A stretch of 64,000 nt of DNA from Spirochaeta sp. UBA5339 (GTDB lineage Bacteria > Spirochaetota > Spirochaetia > DSM-2461): contig DHQL01000027.1 in the NCBI GenBank assembly GCA_002408085.1, positions 134,488 to 198,487 of the forward strand, written 5' to 3'. Position 1 is the stretch's first letter. Every line of letters starts with the position of its first letter. The position numbers were made by a program, and so were the translations under genes. The notes below the pieces were generated by a model, which was given only the letters and a program-made list of their open reading frames with translations, had not been told where the DNA came from and did not search any database. Below are positions 16,419-25,001 of the stretch, piece after piece.

Positions 16419-16855
16419 TGTTCAGAGTCCTTGTTTAAATTTCTGTATACTCTTTCAAGAAGGACGCTCAGGGTCTCTTTCTCCTCATCCGTAAAACCGG
16501 TAAGGAGGACTCCGTCGGCCTCTTCCTTGAAATCCTTCATTCTCCGGTGAATCTTCTCCTCTTCGGGAGTCAGTTCAACAATCTTGTTCCGTTTGTCCTT
16601 CTCGTCCATTCGGGTCGCTATCAGTTTTTTCTCTTCCAGTCTTTTAATTATCCCCACAGTGGTGGGGTGGGAGATCTCAAAGTGTTCCTGTATCTCCCTC
16701 TGGCTGACGGTTTCGGATCTTCTTTCGTTGAGATAGCCAAGGAAACGTCCCTGTTTGGTTGTAATCCCGAAGGGTTCCAGCTCCTGGTTGATCTTTCGGT
16801 CCAGTTCCTTGCCGATAAGCTGGATCAGCAGCCCCGTATCGTGTTTGTCAGGCAT
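16409..16855 (-). CDS. MarR family transcriptional regulator
   Basis: A 148-residue winged-helix protein. The DNA-binding region reads TKQGRFLGYLNE...VSQREIQEHFEISHPTTVGIIKRLEEKKLI, followed by a wing with RMDEKDKRNKIVELT, all typical of MarR. Helices at both ends would form the dimer. ATG 16855 is preceded by AAGGA with 6 nt spacing. A perfect inverted repeat lies between its -10 box and the ribosome site, which fits autorepression. It sits directly upstream of, and overlaps, the MATE efflux gene, which it probably controls. The inducer is unknown. Confidence 0.93.
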   Translation of the reverse strand: MPDKHDTGLLIQLIGKELDRKINQELEPFGITTKQGRFLGYLNERRSETVSQREIQEHFEISHPTTVGIIKRLEEKKLIATRMDEKDKRNKIVELTPEEEKIHRRMKDFKEEADGVLLTGFTDEEKETLSVLLERVYRNLNKDSEHWK

Positions 16856-16879
16856 TCTCAGTCCTTAGCTTGAAAAAAG

Positions 16880-16893
16880 TGTAGCACGCTACA
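16880..16893. promoter_or_regulatory. Probable MarR operator (inverted repeat)
   Basis: TGTAGC-AC-GCTACA is a perfect 14-bp inverted repeat 25 bp upstream of the marR start. It begins at the downstream edge of the -10 box, so a bound dimer would block transcription start. Size and position are typical of MarR operators. Confidence 0.65.
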
Positions 16894-16921
16894 TTTAATA
16901 ATTTTCCGGAAAAAGAGTCAA
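16893..16921 (-). promoter_or_regulatory. Sigma-70-like promoter of the marR-MATE operon
   Basis: On the minus strand, TTGACT (16916-16921) is followed after exactly 17 nt by TTAAAT (16893-16898). The -10 box touches the inverted repeat at 16880-16893. Confidence 0.6.
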
Positions 16922-16999
16922 TAATGAAGGATGGAAAACAGGAATAATTGACATTGATCTCTCCTTGCGATTCACAGCTCAGGAGTTATACTTTATTGA

Positions 17000-17413
17000 A
17001 TGAGTAGTATATTTTTAGTGAACTGGCTGCCTCTGGTAACAGGTGTTCTCTGGTCCCTGATTCTCGGGATGATCTGGTACAGTCCGAAAGTCTTTTTCAG
17101 GACCTGGCAGAAGGCTGTCGGTTTGACAGATGAGATGATGAAAGAGGGGAGTCCCGGCAGGTCCATGGCCTTTGGTCTTCTGGCAAACTCTTTCTCGGTC
17201 TACGGCCTTGGTGTTCTGATAGGAGTTTTGGGTGCGGAAAACCCTGTGGCCGGAGCCCTCTTCGGAGCCTTTATCGGTCTCATTATTGTGACCGCATCGG
17301 AGATCAATAACGGCTCTTTCCGGATGACAAAGCCTGTTGTCTATCTTATTGACGGCGGATACCGGACCCTTATGATGGCGGGAGCTGGTGCCCTTTTCGG
17401 CCTCTGGCAGTAG
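17000..17413 (+). CDS. DUF1761 family membrane protein
   Basis: A 137-residue protein with four predicted membrane helices (about 7-27, 55-75, 82-100 and 115-135). The IWYSPKVFFRTWQKAVGL stretch near 25-42 matches DUF1761, a family of unknown function. AGGAG at 16981-16985 is about 14 nt upstream of the ATG, somewhat far. A TTGACA with a poor -10 lies further upstream. It faces away from marR and precedes a HAD phosphatase gene by 33 nt. No function can be assigned. Confidence 0.75.
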   Translation: MSSIFLVNWLPLVTGVLWSLILGMIWYSPKVFFRTWQKAVGLTDEMMKEGSPGRSMAFGLLANSFSVYGLGVLIGVLGAENPVAGALFGAFIGLIIVTASEINNGSFRMTKPVVYLIDGGYRTLMMAGAGALFGLWQ

Positions 17414-17446
17414 GAGTTTGTCTCTCTTTCCGTTATAATCGGGACC

Positions 17447-17908
17447 ATGCTTTTTGTATTTGACCTCGATTTTACCCTCTGGGATTGCGGAGGAACCTGG
17501 TGCGACTGCACAAGGCCTCCCTACAGGCGCGATGGGCAGGCTGTTGCCGATGCCGCGGGCCGTGAGATTACCCTATATCACGATGTACTGGATATTATCA
17601 GAGACCTGAAGAGTCTGAATCATCAGATTGCAGCCGCCTCGAGGACCCATGAACCTGCCTGGGCACGGCAGCTTCTTATACTTCTCGATGCGGATCACCT
17701 TTTTGACTATATGGAGATCTACCCCGGGCCGAAACATCCTCATTTCAAAAGCCTCAGGGAGAAGAGCGGTCTGGATTACTCCGAAATGGCCTTCTTTGAT
17801 GATGAAGAGAGAAATATCAGGGATATTTCGGCACTGGGTGTTAAATCCGTTTTTGTACCTGACGGTCTTCACCGGGGACTGATCAGAAAGATCCTCCCCG
17901 ATTTCTAG
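17447..17908 (+). CDS. HAD superfamily phosphatase, MDP-1/Acid_PPase type
   Basis: A 153-residue HAD hydrolase. It has the nucleophile motif FDLDFTLWDCGGTWCD at the start, AAASRTHEPAW near 63-73, IYPGPKHPHF near 94-103 and FFDDEERNIRDISALGVKSVFV near 119-140. This pattern fits magnesium-dependent phosphatase-1, which acts on protein tyrosine phosphate or sugar phosphates. The likely product is a small cytoplasmic phosphatase; its real substrate is unknown. It follows the DUF1761 gene closely and converges on the alcohol dehydrogenase gene, with only 12 bp between the stops and no visible terminator. Confidence 0.88.
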   Translation: MLFVFDLDFTLWDCGGTWCDCTRPPYRRDGQAVADAAGREITLYHDVLDIIRDLKSLNHQIAAASRTHEPAWARQLLILLDADHLFDYMEIYPGPKHPHFKSLREKSGLDYSEMAFFDDEERNIRDISALGVKSVFVPDGLHRGLIRKILPDF

Positions 17909-17920
17909 ACTTCCGCTCCT

Positions 17921-19093
17921 CTACAAACAGAGACTGTAGACTGCCCGGATATCACTGTCGCCGTAGCCGCCTATGCCCCAGAGCTTTGACAGGGTTGTAA
18001 CCTGTTTCACCAGCTCGTCCATATCGGGAGAGACGATACCAGCCTCTTTCAGGGTCAGGGGGCAGCCGATGGACGCAATAAACTCCTCGAACCGGCCGAT
18101 CACAAGGTCACAGGCCTTCTCTTCCTTTGACGTGTCCAGTCCCTCCATTCTGAGAATCTTCTGCCCGAATTTGATGATCCTAGGAGCAATCTCCATCTTC
18201 CTGTACTTCAGCCAGGCCGGCATTACTACTGCCAGTCCCGCTCCATGGGCCACATCGTAGAGAGCACTCAGGGGGTGTTCAAACATATGGCTCGGGATGG
18301 CTGCTCCCTCAAGACCCGCATTGGCAAGGCCGTTCCAGGCAAGAGCACCGGCCCACATGATGGAGGCCCGTGCGTCGTAGTCCTCGGGATTCTTCAGGAC
18401 CCTCTCCAGGGAGTCGATGACTCCCGTGGCCAGTCCCTCTACAAAACCATCCTGTACGGGACTGAAGGACCCGGTGGTGGTAAAGTACCCCTCCAGAAGG
18501 TGACTCATAATATCAAAACAGGCATAGGCCGTGTATTTCAGGGGGATGGAGAAGGTAGTCTCGGGGTCCAGAAAGGCGACTTTCGGTACATTGTGTGGGG
18601 AGCGGAGGCCGAACTTCTCATTCCTGTCGGGGTTGGTCAGGACTCCCACCATATTCATTTCGGAACTGGTGGCCGGCTGGGTCTGTACGGCGATAATGGG
18701 CAGGGACTTCTCAACTGCCTTCTTTCCGGAGTAGTAGTCCCATAGATCGTCTTCTGCATAAACCCCCGAGGCGATGCCCTTGGCCTCGTCTATAACGCTG
18801 CCGCCGCCTGCGGCCAGAATAAAGTCAACTGACTCCCTTCTGGCAATCTCAACACCCTCAAGGGCATGGGGCAGTACCGGGTTGGGCTGGACCCCCTGGT
18901 GCTCGACTACGGCTATACCCTCCTTCTTCAGCCGGGATATTATCTGGTCATAAAGACCGCTTGTCTTCAGACTCTCCTTTCCGTAGAGGAGGAGGGCTTT
19001 CTTTCCATAGGGACGGCACTCTTTGCCGATCTCCGATAAAACGCCTCGTCCGAAAAGGACCTTGGCCGGTGAGTAGAACATAAAATTATTCAT
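17921..19093 (-). CDS. Iron-containing alcohol dehydrogenase, butanol dehydrogenase type
   Basis: A 390-residue type-III (iron-dependent) alcohol dehydrogenase. It has the dinucleotide-binding GGGSVIDEAKGIA near 97-109, TSSEMN, and metal-site His residues in DIMSHLLEGYF, SHMFEHPLSALYDVAHGAGLAVVMPAW. The closest relatives by motif are the NAD(P)H-dependent butanol dehydrogenases (BdhA/YqhD group), which reduce aldehydes to alcohols during fermentation. AGGAG precedes ATG 19093. It is a single-gene unit; the 226 bp upstream hold the divergent htrA promoter. A role in redox balance or aldehyde detoxification is likely, but the substrate is not known. Confidence 0.9.
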   Translation of the reverse strand: MNNFMFYSPAKVLFGRGVLSEIGKECRPYGKKALLLYGKESLKTSGLYDQIISRLKKEGIAVVEHQGVQPNPVLPHALEGVEIARRESVDFILAAGGGSVIDEAKGIASGVYAEDDLWDYYSGKKAVEKSLPIIAVQTQPATSSEMNMVGVLTNPDRNEKFGLRSPHNVPKVAFLDPETTFSIPLKYTAYACFDIMSHLLEGYFTTTGSFSPVQDGFVEGLATGVIDSLERVLKNPEDYDARASIMWAGALAWNGLANAGLEGAAIPSHMFEHPLSALYDVAHGAGLAVVMPAWLKYRKMEIAPRIIKFGQKILRMEGLDTSKEEKACDLVIGRFEEFIASIGCPLTLKEAGIVSPDMDELVKQVTTLSKLWGIGGYGDSDIRAVYSLCL

Positions 19094-19261
19094 CTGTCTG
19101 GGTGTCTCCTGGTACTTAGTCCCTTCTGCGGCTGACGCTCGGGGAGCTGGATATTAACAGTGTAGGGGAACAGAGGGGCTTGTGAAAAGGAAAAAAACAG
19201 CAGCATCGGGGCATGGGGGGATTTCTGCAGTAAGGAAAAGAAAATATCTGACCCCGCATAT

Positions 19262-19290
19262 TTGAAAAAACTCTGATTTTTGGGTATTTT
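19262..19290 (+). promoter_or_regulatory. Candidate promoter upstream of the first htrA gene
   Basis: TTGAAA (19262-19267), 17 nt, then TATTTT (19285-19290). Start of transcription would be about 20-25 nt before the ATG, leaving room for the GGAGGA ribosome site. The remainder of the 19094-19319 gap holds nothing else I can name. Confidence 0.45.
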
Positions 19291-19319
19291 ACTAAGGATA
19301 TACCGGAGGATTTACTTTT

Positions 19320-20537
19320 ATGAAACTATACAGCAGAAATCAGGTTGTTTTGTACTCCCTGGGAACGGCCCTGGTGGTTGTGCTTCTACTCTTCGGCTTC
19401 GGTCTGATCTCCTTCTCATCGTCCGGGAAATCCTCCGAATCCTCCGAAGTCACGGAAATTGTGCTGCAGCAGGATGTACTGCCCACGCAGTTTACTCCGG
19501 CAGTCAATACAAACGGCGGCGGTGCTGAGTATTCGGAAGATGAACTCACCAATATCAGAATATATGAACAGTACAATCCGGCGGTTGTCAACGTTACCAC
19601 CGAAGTGGTGGGATACAACTGGTTTCTGGAACCCATTCCCCAGGAGGGGTCCTCCGGCTCCGGCTCCATCATCGATAAGCGGGGCTATGTACTAACCAAC
19701 AACCATGTGGTGGACAAAGCCTACAAGGTCTATATCACCCTGGCCGACGGAACCCAGTATGAGGGGGAGGTCGTGGGAACGGACTACGAGAACGATCTCT
19801 CTGTTCTGAAATTCGATCCCGGTGACAGGGACCTTGTGACCATTCCCTTCGGTACTTCCAGTCAGCTCAAGGTGGGGCAGAAGGTGATTGCCATCGGCAA
19901 CCCCTTCGCCTTTGAACGGACTCTGACAACGGGGATTGTCTCCGGTCTCGGACGGCCCCTGAAAAACGCCTCGGGTCTTGTAATCCGTGATATGATACAG
20001 ACCGACGCCTCCATCAATCCCGGTAATTCCGGAGGGCCCCTGATCAATACCAGAGGGGAGATGATCGGGATCAACACGATGATCTACTCTCCCTCGGGAG
20101 GCTCGGTGGGAGTGGGATTCGCCATTCCCGTGGACACCGCAAGACGGGTCGTTCCGGATCTTATGAGTTATGGCATGGTTCAGAGGGGCTGGATCGATAT
20201 TGTTCCGGTGCAGCTCTTTCCCTCACTTGTCCGCTATGCCCGGCTGCCCGTATCCCAGGGGATTCTTATCTCCCGGGTAGTCAGCGGTGGAAATGCTGAG
20301 GAAGCGGGTCTACTGGGAGGGAAATCCAGCCAGTCCGTGCGCAGCGGCTCCTCAGTTATCTATCTGGGAGGAGATATCATTACCGGTATAAACGGAGAGA
20401 AGATCGCTACCCTCTCGGACTTCTACGGTGCCCTTGAGGCTTCCAGGCCGGGGGATAGCGTTGAGGTGGAGGTCCTTCGGGATGCTCAGTACAGGACCTT
20501 CAAGGTCACCCTCTCCGAAAGGCCATCAAATCAGTAG
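19320..20537 (+). CDS. HtrA/DegP-like serine protease, one PDZ domain
   Basis: A 405-residue trypsin-like protease anchored by one N-terminal membrane helix (about 9-31), so it acts in the periplasm. The catalytic triad is visible: His in TNNHVVD (about 128), Asp in YENDLSVLKF (about 160), and Ser in NPGNSGGPL (about 236). One PDZ domain follows, and it holds an unusual Ser/Gly insert (GGKSSQSVRSGSS) near 337-349. GGAGGA lies 9 nt before ATG 19320. HtrA proteases degrade or refold damaged envelope proteins. uvrB follows after 30 nt. A second family member with two PDZ domains is at 60000-61496. Confidence 0.93.
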   Translation: MKLYSRNQVVLYSLGTALVVVLLLFGFGLISFSSSGKSSESSEVTEIVLQQDVLPTQFTPAVNTNGGGAEYSEDELTNIRIYEQYNPAVVNVTTEVVGYNWFLEPIPQEGSSGSGSIIDKRGYVLTNNHVVDKAYKVYITLADGTQYEGEVVGTDYENDLSVLKFDPGDRDLVTIPFGTSSQLKVGQKVIAIGNPFAFERTLTTGIVSGLGRPLKNASGLVIRDMIQTDASINPGNSGGPLINTRGEMIGINTMIYSPSGGSVGVGFAIPVDTARRVVPDLMSYGMVQRGWIDIVPVQLFPSLVRYARLPVSQGILISRVVSGGNAEEAGLLGGKSSQSVRSGSSVIYLGGDIITGINGEKIATLSDFYGALEASRPGDSVEVEVLRDAQYRTFKVTLSERPSNQ

Positions 20538-20567
20538 ATCCTGCCCCGGGCAGGATATTGGAGAAAT

Positions 20568-22556
20568 ATGGAACAATTCAAGGTCGTCTCCCCCTTCGAT
20601 CCGGCGGGAGACCAGATCGATGCAATAGATAAACTTTCAAAAGCCTTTATGAACGGTGAACCCAGGGCCACCCTCAAGGGAGTCACCGGCTCAGGGAAAA
20701 CTTTTACCATGGCCAAGATTGTGGAGCAGATTCAGAAACCCACTCTGGTTATCTCCCACAACAAGACCCTGGCGGCTCAGCTTTTCAGGGAGTTCAAGGA
20801 CTTCTTTCCCGACAATGCGGTGGAGTACTTTGTCTCCTACTACGACTACTACCAGCCCGAGGCCTATGTGCCATCCCGGGACCTCTATATCGAGAAAGAC
20901 TCTTCAATAAATGAAGAGATCGACCGGATGCGCCTGTCGGCCACCATGAGCCTTATGGAGCGCCCGGATGTGCTGATCGTCTCCACGGTCTCCTGTATCT
21001 ACGGTCTGGGAAATCCCTCTTCCTATAAGGATATGAGAATCCAGCTGATGAGAGGTGAGAGCTATGACCGGGATGGGATTATCCGGAATCTTATCTCCCT
21101 TCAGTACGAGAGAAACGACATGGTTCTGGAGCGGGGGAAGTTCCGGGTCAGGGGAGATGTCCTTGAAATCTACCCTGCCTATATGAAGGAAGCCTACAGG
21201 ATCAGTTTCGACTGGGATGAGATTGAGAGCATGAAGCGCTTCAATCCTGTCTCCGGTGAGATTATGGAAGTTCTTCCCATGTGCACCATCTATCCGGCAA
21301 AACACTTTGTCATGCCCGAGGACAGGATACAGAAGACCCTGGGTGATATCCGGGAGGAGATGACCCATCAGGTTGAGTTCTTCGAGTCCCGGGGGCAGAT
21401 CGTAGAGGCCCAGCGTCTGAAGACAAGAACCGAGTACGACCTTGAGATGATGGAGGAGATGGGCTACTGTTCCGGGATTGAGAACTACTCCCGACACCTT
21501 TCCGGCCGTGAAGCCGGCGAAAGACCCGAGGTCCTACTGGACTACTTCCCCGAGGATTTTCTGACCATCGTGGATGAGTCCCATGTGACTCTCTCTCAGA
21601 TCAGGGCCATGTATGAAGGTGACCGGTCAAGAAAAACAAACCTTGTAAACTTCGGCTTCCGTCTGCCCTCTGCCCTGGATAACAGACCCCTTGTTTACTC
21701 AGAGTTCGAGGCCTTTAAAAAGCAGATGCTCTATGTCTCCGCCACCCCCGGCAAGGAGGAGATGGAGAAGTCCTCCCTTATGGTGGAACAGATTATCCGT
21801 CCCACAGGACTCCTTGATCCCCTGGTGGAGGTCAGGCCAACGGAAGGACAGATGGAAGATCTCTACGGCGAGATCCGCAGGAGGATCGCTCTGGAGGAGA
21901 GAGTTCTGATCACCACCCTTACCAAGAGGATGGCCGAGGACCTGACCGACTATCTGTCGGAGCTGGGACTGAAGGTGAACTACCTCCACTCGGAAGTGGA
22001 GACCATCGAACGGGTTGAGATTATCCGTGACCTGCGTCTTGGCAAGTTCGATGTCCTTGTGGGCATCAACCTCCTCAGGGAGGGACTGGATATTCCCGAG
22101 GTCTCCCTGATTGCCATTATGGATGCCGACAAGATAGGATTCCTCAGGTCCACCACTTCTCTGATTCAGACCATAGGCCGGGCCGCCCGTAACGCCAACG
22201 GTGAGGTTATCATGTATGCGGACAGGGAATCGGCGGCCATGAGAGAAGCCATAACCGAGACAAACCGCCGCCGTGAGATTCAGCAGAAATACAATGATGA
22301 CCACGGCATCACTCCCGCTACCGTCAAGAAGGCGGTTCAGGATATACTGATCCGCAAGACGGATCAGAAGAAGAAGGCCGAGGAGATGAACGTTCATATG
22401 ATGAAAGAGAACGTAAACCTCCTTGACCCCAAACAGAAAAAGAAACTGATCAAAGCCCTGGAGAAAGAGATGCTTGAAAAGGCCAAGAATATGGAATTTG
22501 AAGAGGCTGCGGTCCTTCGTGATGAGATTGCCGAACTGAAGGGGGAGGCTAAATGA
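20568..22556 (+). CDS. uvrB: Excinuclease ABC subunit B
   Basis: UvrB is the damage-verifying helicase-like subunit of nucleotide excision repair. The 662-residue protein has Walker A GVTGSGKT near 38-45, the beta-hairpin region YYDYYQPEAYVPSRD, DESHVTL, the helicase motifs LREGLDIPEVSLIAIMDADKIGFLRS and QTIGRAARN, and a C-terminal UVR motif (LEKEMLEKAKNMEFEEAAVLRDEI) that binds UvrC. A GGAG site lies 4 nt from the ATG. The stop overlaps the start of the small lipoprotein gene. Its partner uvrA is 17 kb downstream. Confidence 0.98.
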   Translation: MEQFKVVSPFDPAGDQIDAIDKLSKAFMNGEPRATLKGVTGSGKTFTMAKIVEQIQKPTLVISHNKTLAAQLFREFKDFFPDNAVEYFVSYYDYYQPEAYVPSRDLYIEKDSSINEEIDRMRLSATMSLMERPDVLIVSTVSCIYGLGNPSSYKDMRIQLMRGESYDRDGIIRNLISLQYERNDMVLERGKFRVRGDVLEIYPAYMKEAYRISFDWDEIESMKRFNPVSGEIMEVLPMCTIYPAKHFVMPEDRIQKTLGDIREEMTHQVEFFESRGQIVEAQRLKTRTEYDLEMMEEMGYCSGIENYSRHLSGREAGERPEVLLDYFPEDFLTIVDESHVTLSQIRAMYEGDRSRKTNLVNFGFRLPSALDNRPLVYSEFEAFKKQMLYVSATPGKEEMEKSSLMVEQIIRPTGLLDPLVEVRPTEGQMEDLYGEIRRRIALEERVLITTLTKRMAEDLTDYLSELGLKVNYLHSEVETIERVEIIRDLRLGKFDVLVGINLLREGLDIPEVSLIAIMDADKIGFLRSTTSLIQTIGRAARNANGEVIMYADRESAAMREAITETNRRREIQQKYNDDHGITPATVKKAVQDILIRKTDQKKKAEEMNVHMMKENVNLLDPKQKKKLIKALEKEMLEKAKNMEFEEAAVLRDEIAELKGEAK

Positions 22557-22921
22557 GACGTCTTCTGATTCTGGCCGCCGCAGTGCTTTTTTTCGCTTCC
22601 TGTGCACCCGAGGAGGAGACTCCCGAGATTCATATGCCCGCCACCCCCATCCTTGAGGGAACCAGCCAGTGGGGCGTTGTAAACATCTCCTATCTCAAGA
22701 TCTGCCGGGATCCCGGGGATGATCAGAGGATCGTGACAACCCTCAGGCAGGGCGACCTGGTTCAGATCGAATCGGTCCATATTATCAGAGAGGGGCGGAG
22801 TGCAAATATCTGGTATAATATCAGCAAGGGCAGGATTCAGGGCTGGGTCAGAGACAGTTTTCTGGACAGTTACTCCACCAGAGAGAAGGCGGAGACTGCC
22901 TCCGGGATAATGCTGCGCTGA
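22553..22921 (+). CDS. Small lipoprotein with SH3-like domain
   Basis: A 122-residue exported protein. The signal peptide ends in the lipobox FFASC (Cys about 17), so it should be anchored to a membrane. The rest contains ISYLKICRDPGDDQRIVTTLRQGDLVQIE and a closing GRIQGWVRDSFLD, a layout like bacterial SH3 domains, which often bind cell-wall peptides. It overlaps the uvrB stop by 4 nt. I do not recognise a named family. Confidence 0.75.
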   Translation: MRRLLILAAAVLFFASCAPEEETPEIHMPATPILEGTSQWGVVNISYLKICRDPGDDQRIVTTLRQGDLVQIESVHIIREGRSANIWYNISKGRIQGWVRDSFLDSYSTREKAETASGIMLR

Positions 22922-22974
22922 TTTCCCCTAAAAAGGTTAGGGACATTTTCCCGGCGCTGTGGTAGGTTGGATCT

Positions 22975-23670
22975 ATGAGTGTTCCCACAATTAAAGACAA
23001 TCTGGAAGCCGTCCGGGCTTCCCTTGAAAAGGCTGCCGAACGGGCGGGACGAAAGGCTTCCGAAGTTTCCCTTATGGCCGTCAGCAAGACAAAGCCCCTG
23101 GAACTTGTCCGTGAGGCCTATGACGCCGGACAAAGGCTCTTCGGAGAGAACCGTGTTGCCGAGGCGGTGGAAAAGTTCTCCCTTCTTCCCGGGGATGCGG
23201 AGGTCCATCTTATCGGTCATCTGCAGAAGAACAAGATAAAGACGGCGGTTCCGGTGTTCCACTGCATTGAGTCTCTTGACTCCATAGAGCTGGCCCGGAA
23301 ACTGGCTGCCGCCTGTGAAAAACAGGAGCGGATGGTGGAGGTCCTGCTGCAGCTGAAAACCGCCGATGAGGGCGGTAAGACAGGCTTTGCCGCGGAAGAA
23401 GAGATACTGGAAGCCGCCGGCTGGGTCAGAGAGCAGAAGTTTCTCAGGATCCGGGGGCTGATGACAATTGCTCCCTTCACCTCCGATGAGTCTGCCGTAC
23501 GCGGTGCCTTTGCACGGTGTAAAACCCTGCAGGAGAAGCTGATGTCCCTCTACAGGGATGTGGATTTTTCCACCCTTTCCATGGGAATGTCCTCGGATTA
23601 CGAGTGGGCCGTGCAGGAAGGATCTACCCTGATCCGAGTGGGAACGGCAATTTTCGGAGGACGTTTCTGA
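22975..23670 (+). CDS. YggS-family pyridoxal phosphate homeostasis protein
   Basis: A 231-residue PLP-binding protein of the YggS/PROSC family, a single-domain TIM barrel involved in vitamin B6 balance rather than a known reaction. It has VSLMAVSKTKPLELVREAYDAG with the PLP lysine near 36-38, LFGENRVAEA, HLIGHLQKNK, the LQLKTADEGGKTGF stretch, IRGLMTIAPF and LSMGMSSDYEWAVQEGSTLIRVGTAIFG. The start is ATG 22975. The region between it and the lipoprotein gene is 53 bp with no clear promoter. Confidence 0.95.
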   Translation: MSVPTIKDNLEAVRASLEKAAERAGRKASEVSLMAVSKTKPLELVREAYDAGQRLFGENRVAEAVEKFSLLPGDAEVHLIGHLQKNKIKTAVPVFHCIESLDSIELARKLAAACEKQERMVEVLLQLKTADEGGKTGFAAEEEILEAAGWVREQKFLRIRGLMTIAPFTSDESAVRGAFARCKTLQEKLMSLYRDVDFSTLSMGMSSDYEWAVQEGSTLIRVGTAIFGGRF

Positions 23671-23681
23671 AATCAGGCCAA

Positions 23682-24062
23682 ATGCGCTTTACAGCTCTTT
23701 TCCTTTTGCTTGTCTTCTGTCATAGTCTGAACGCTCAGGAATTTAACGGTCCCTATAAGGATGAAGAGCTCCCTTATCAGGATGTGGATTTTCCAGACTG
23801 GGTGTACGATGTCAGGCGCTTTGAAGTCATCATGTTCGGCTCCTTTCCCATTACCTATATCATGTCTTCCGCAGGATTCGGTCTGGCGGAACTGGCCAGG
23901 AGCAACGGGAGTTCAGAGTTTTCGGTTTTCGGTGAGTCTGATAGCGACAATCTCAAGTACGTTCTGCTTACAGCGGCGGGGCTTTCGGTGGGTGTCGCCT
24001 TGGCTGACCTGATTATCGGCAAGATTAAAAAAAACAGAGCTTCGGAGAGAGATTCCGAATGA
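23682..24062 (+). CDS. Exported or membrane protein of unknown function
   Basis: I do not recognise this 126-residue protein. It begins with a signal peptide (RFTALFLLLVFCHSLNAQ, cleavage after Ala likely). Next comes an acidic, aromatic stretch with PDWVYDVRRFEVIMFGSFPITYIMSSAGFG, then a predicted membrane helix near 93-112, and a basic C terminus. An in-frame upstream ATG at 23604 lies inside yggS and would spoil the signal peptide, so I place the start at 23682. It sits between yggS and the pseudouridine synthase gene with short gaps, in one likely transcript. Confidence 0.7.
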   Translation: MRFTALFLLLVFCHSLNAQEFNGPYKDEELPYQDVDFPDWVYDVRRFEVIMFGSFPITYIMSSAGFGLAELARSNGSSEFSVFGESDSDNLKYVLLTAAGLSVGVALADLIIGKIKKNRASERDSE

Positions 24063-24069
24063 GGATATA

Positions 24070-24999
24070 ATGGAAAGAAAAAGTCAGGAAGTAACAGTAG
24101 AGCTGCCGGCAGGTGAATCGGTCAGAGCCGACCGCTATATTTCGCGGCTGGAAATTATGAAAAGAAGTCAGTTTGAATCTCATAAGCTGGCTGCCGAAAT
24201 CGGCGGAAAGGAGATTAAGCTCTCACGGAAACTGAAAAACGGCGAGATAATCACCGTCAGCTGGGAGAGCCCCGAAGAGCCCGATTATCTTCCTGAGAAA
24301 ATGGACCTGGATATCCTCTTTGAAAACGATGAGGTTATTGTGCTGAATAAACCCCAGGGACTGGTTGTTCATCCGGGTGCCGGAAATCACAGCGGCACCC
24401 TGGTCCAGGGGCTTCTCTACTACAATCAGCAGCTGGGGAACCATTTTGAGGATGACCCCTTAAGGCCCGGAATTGTCCACCGTCTGGATAAGGATACATC
24501 TGGACTTATTATTACAGCCAAGAACCAGGACTCCCTGGAGGCCCTGTCGGAACAGTTCCGGAACAGAAGCACAGAAAAATACTACCTTGCCATGATCAAG
24601 GGCAGACTGCCCCGTCGTCATGGTGATATTGAAACCTATATCACCCGGGATGAAAAAAACCGTAAGAAATTCACCACCCACGAGAGCAAGGGCAAGTATG
24701 CTCTTACCCGGTACTCGGTAATCAAGGCATGGGAGAGGTACTCTCTTGTTCAGCTGAAGATAGAAACAGGAAGAACCCATCAGATCAGGGTTCATCTTCT
24801 GTCCATGGGCTGTCCCGTTCTGGGTGATCCCATCTATTCAAGAAAGGACAATGTGGTCGGGGATGTACCTCTCATGCTTCACTCCTGGAAGCTGGGGATT
24901 GTACTTCCCGGTGAGACCGGGATGCGCCACTTCGAGGCTCCTGTTCCCAAACGTTTTGATGAGCTGACTGCCCGTCTGGATCAGATGGAGAAGTCCTGA
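24070..24999 (+). CDS. RluA/RluD-family pseudouridine synthase
   Basis: A 309-residue RNA pseudouridine synthase. An S4-like RNA-binding domain covers about 15-75, followed by the catalytic domain with ILFENDEVIVLNKPQGLVVHPG near 87-108, the signature HRLDKDTSGLIITAKN near 137-152 with the catalytic Asp, and GRTHQIRVHLLSMGCPVLGDPIY near 235-257. The layout fits RluD, which modifies helix 69 of 23S rRNA, but RluC-type specificity cannot be excluded. It ends 2 bp before the stop of the convergent MBL gene. Confidence 0.93.
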   Translation: MERKSQEVTVELPAGESVRADRYISRLEIMKRSQFESHKLAAEIGGKEIKLSRKLKNGEIITVSWESPEEPDYLPEKMDLDILFENDEVIVLNKPQGLVVHPGAGNHSGTLVQGLLYYNQQLGNHFEDDPLRPGIVHRLDKDTSGLIITAKNQDSLEALSEQFRNRSTEKYYLAMIKGRLPRRHGDIETYITRDEKNRKKFTTHESKGKYALTRYSVIKAWERYSLVQLKIETGRTHQIRVHLLSMGCPVLGDPIYSRKDNVVGDVPLMLHSWKLGIVLPGETGMRHFEAPVPKRFDELTARLDQMEKS

Positions 25000-25001
25000 T
25001 T

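Noticed and set aside
23604..23681. Earlier ATG for the unknown exported protein
   Set aside because: It lies inside yggS and would bury the signal peptide 26 residues in.
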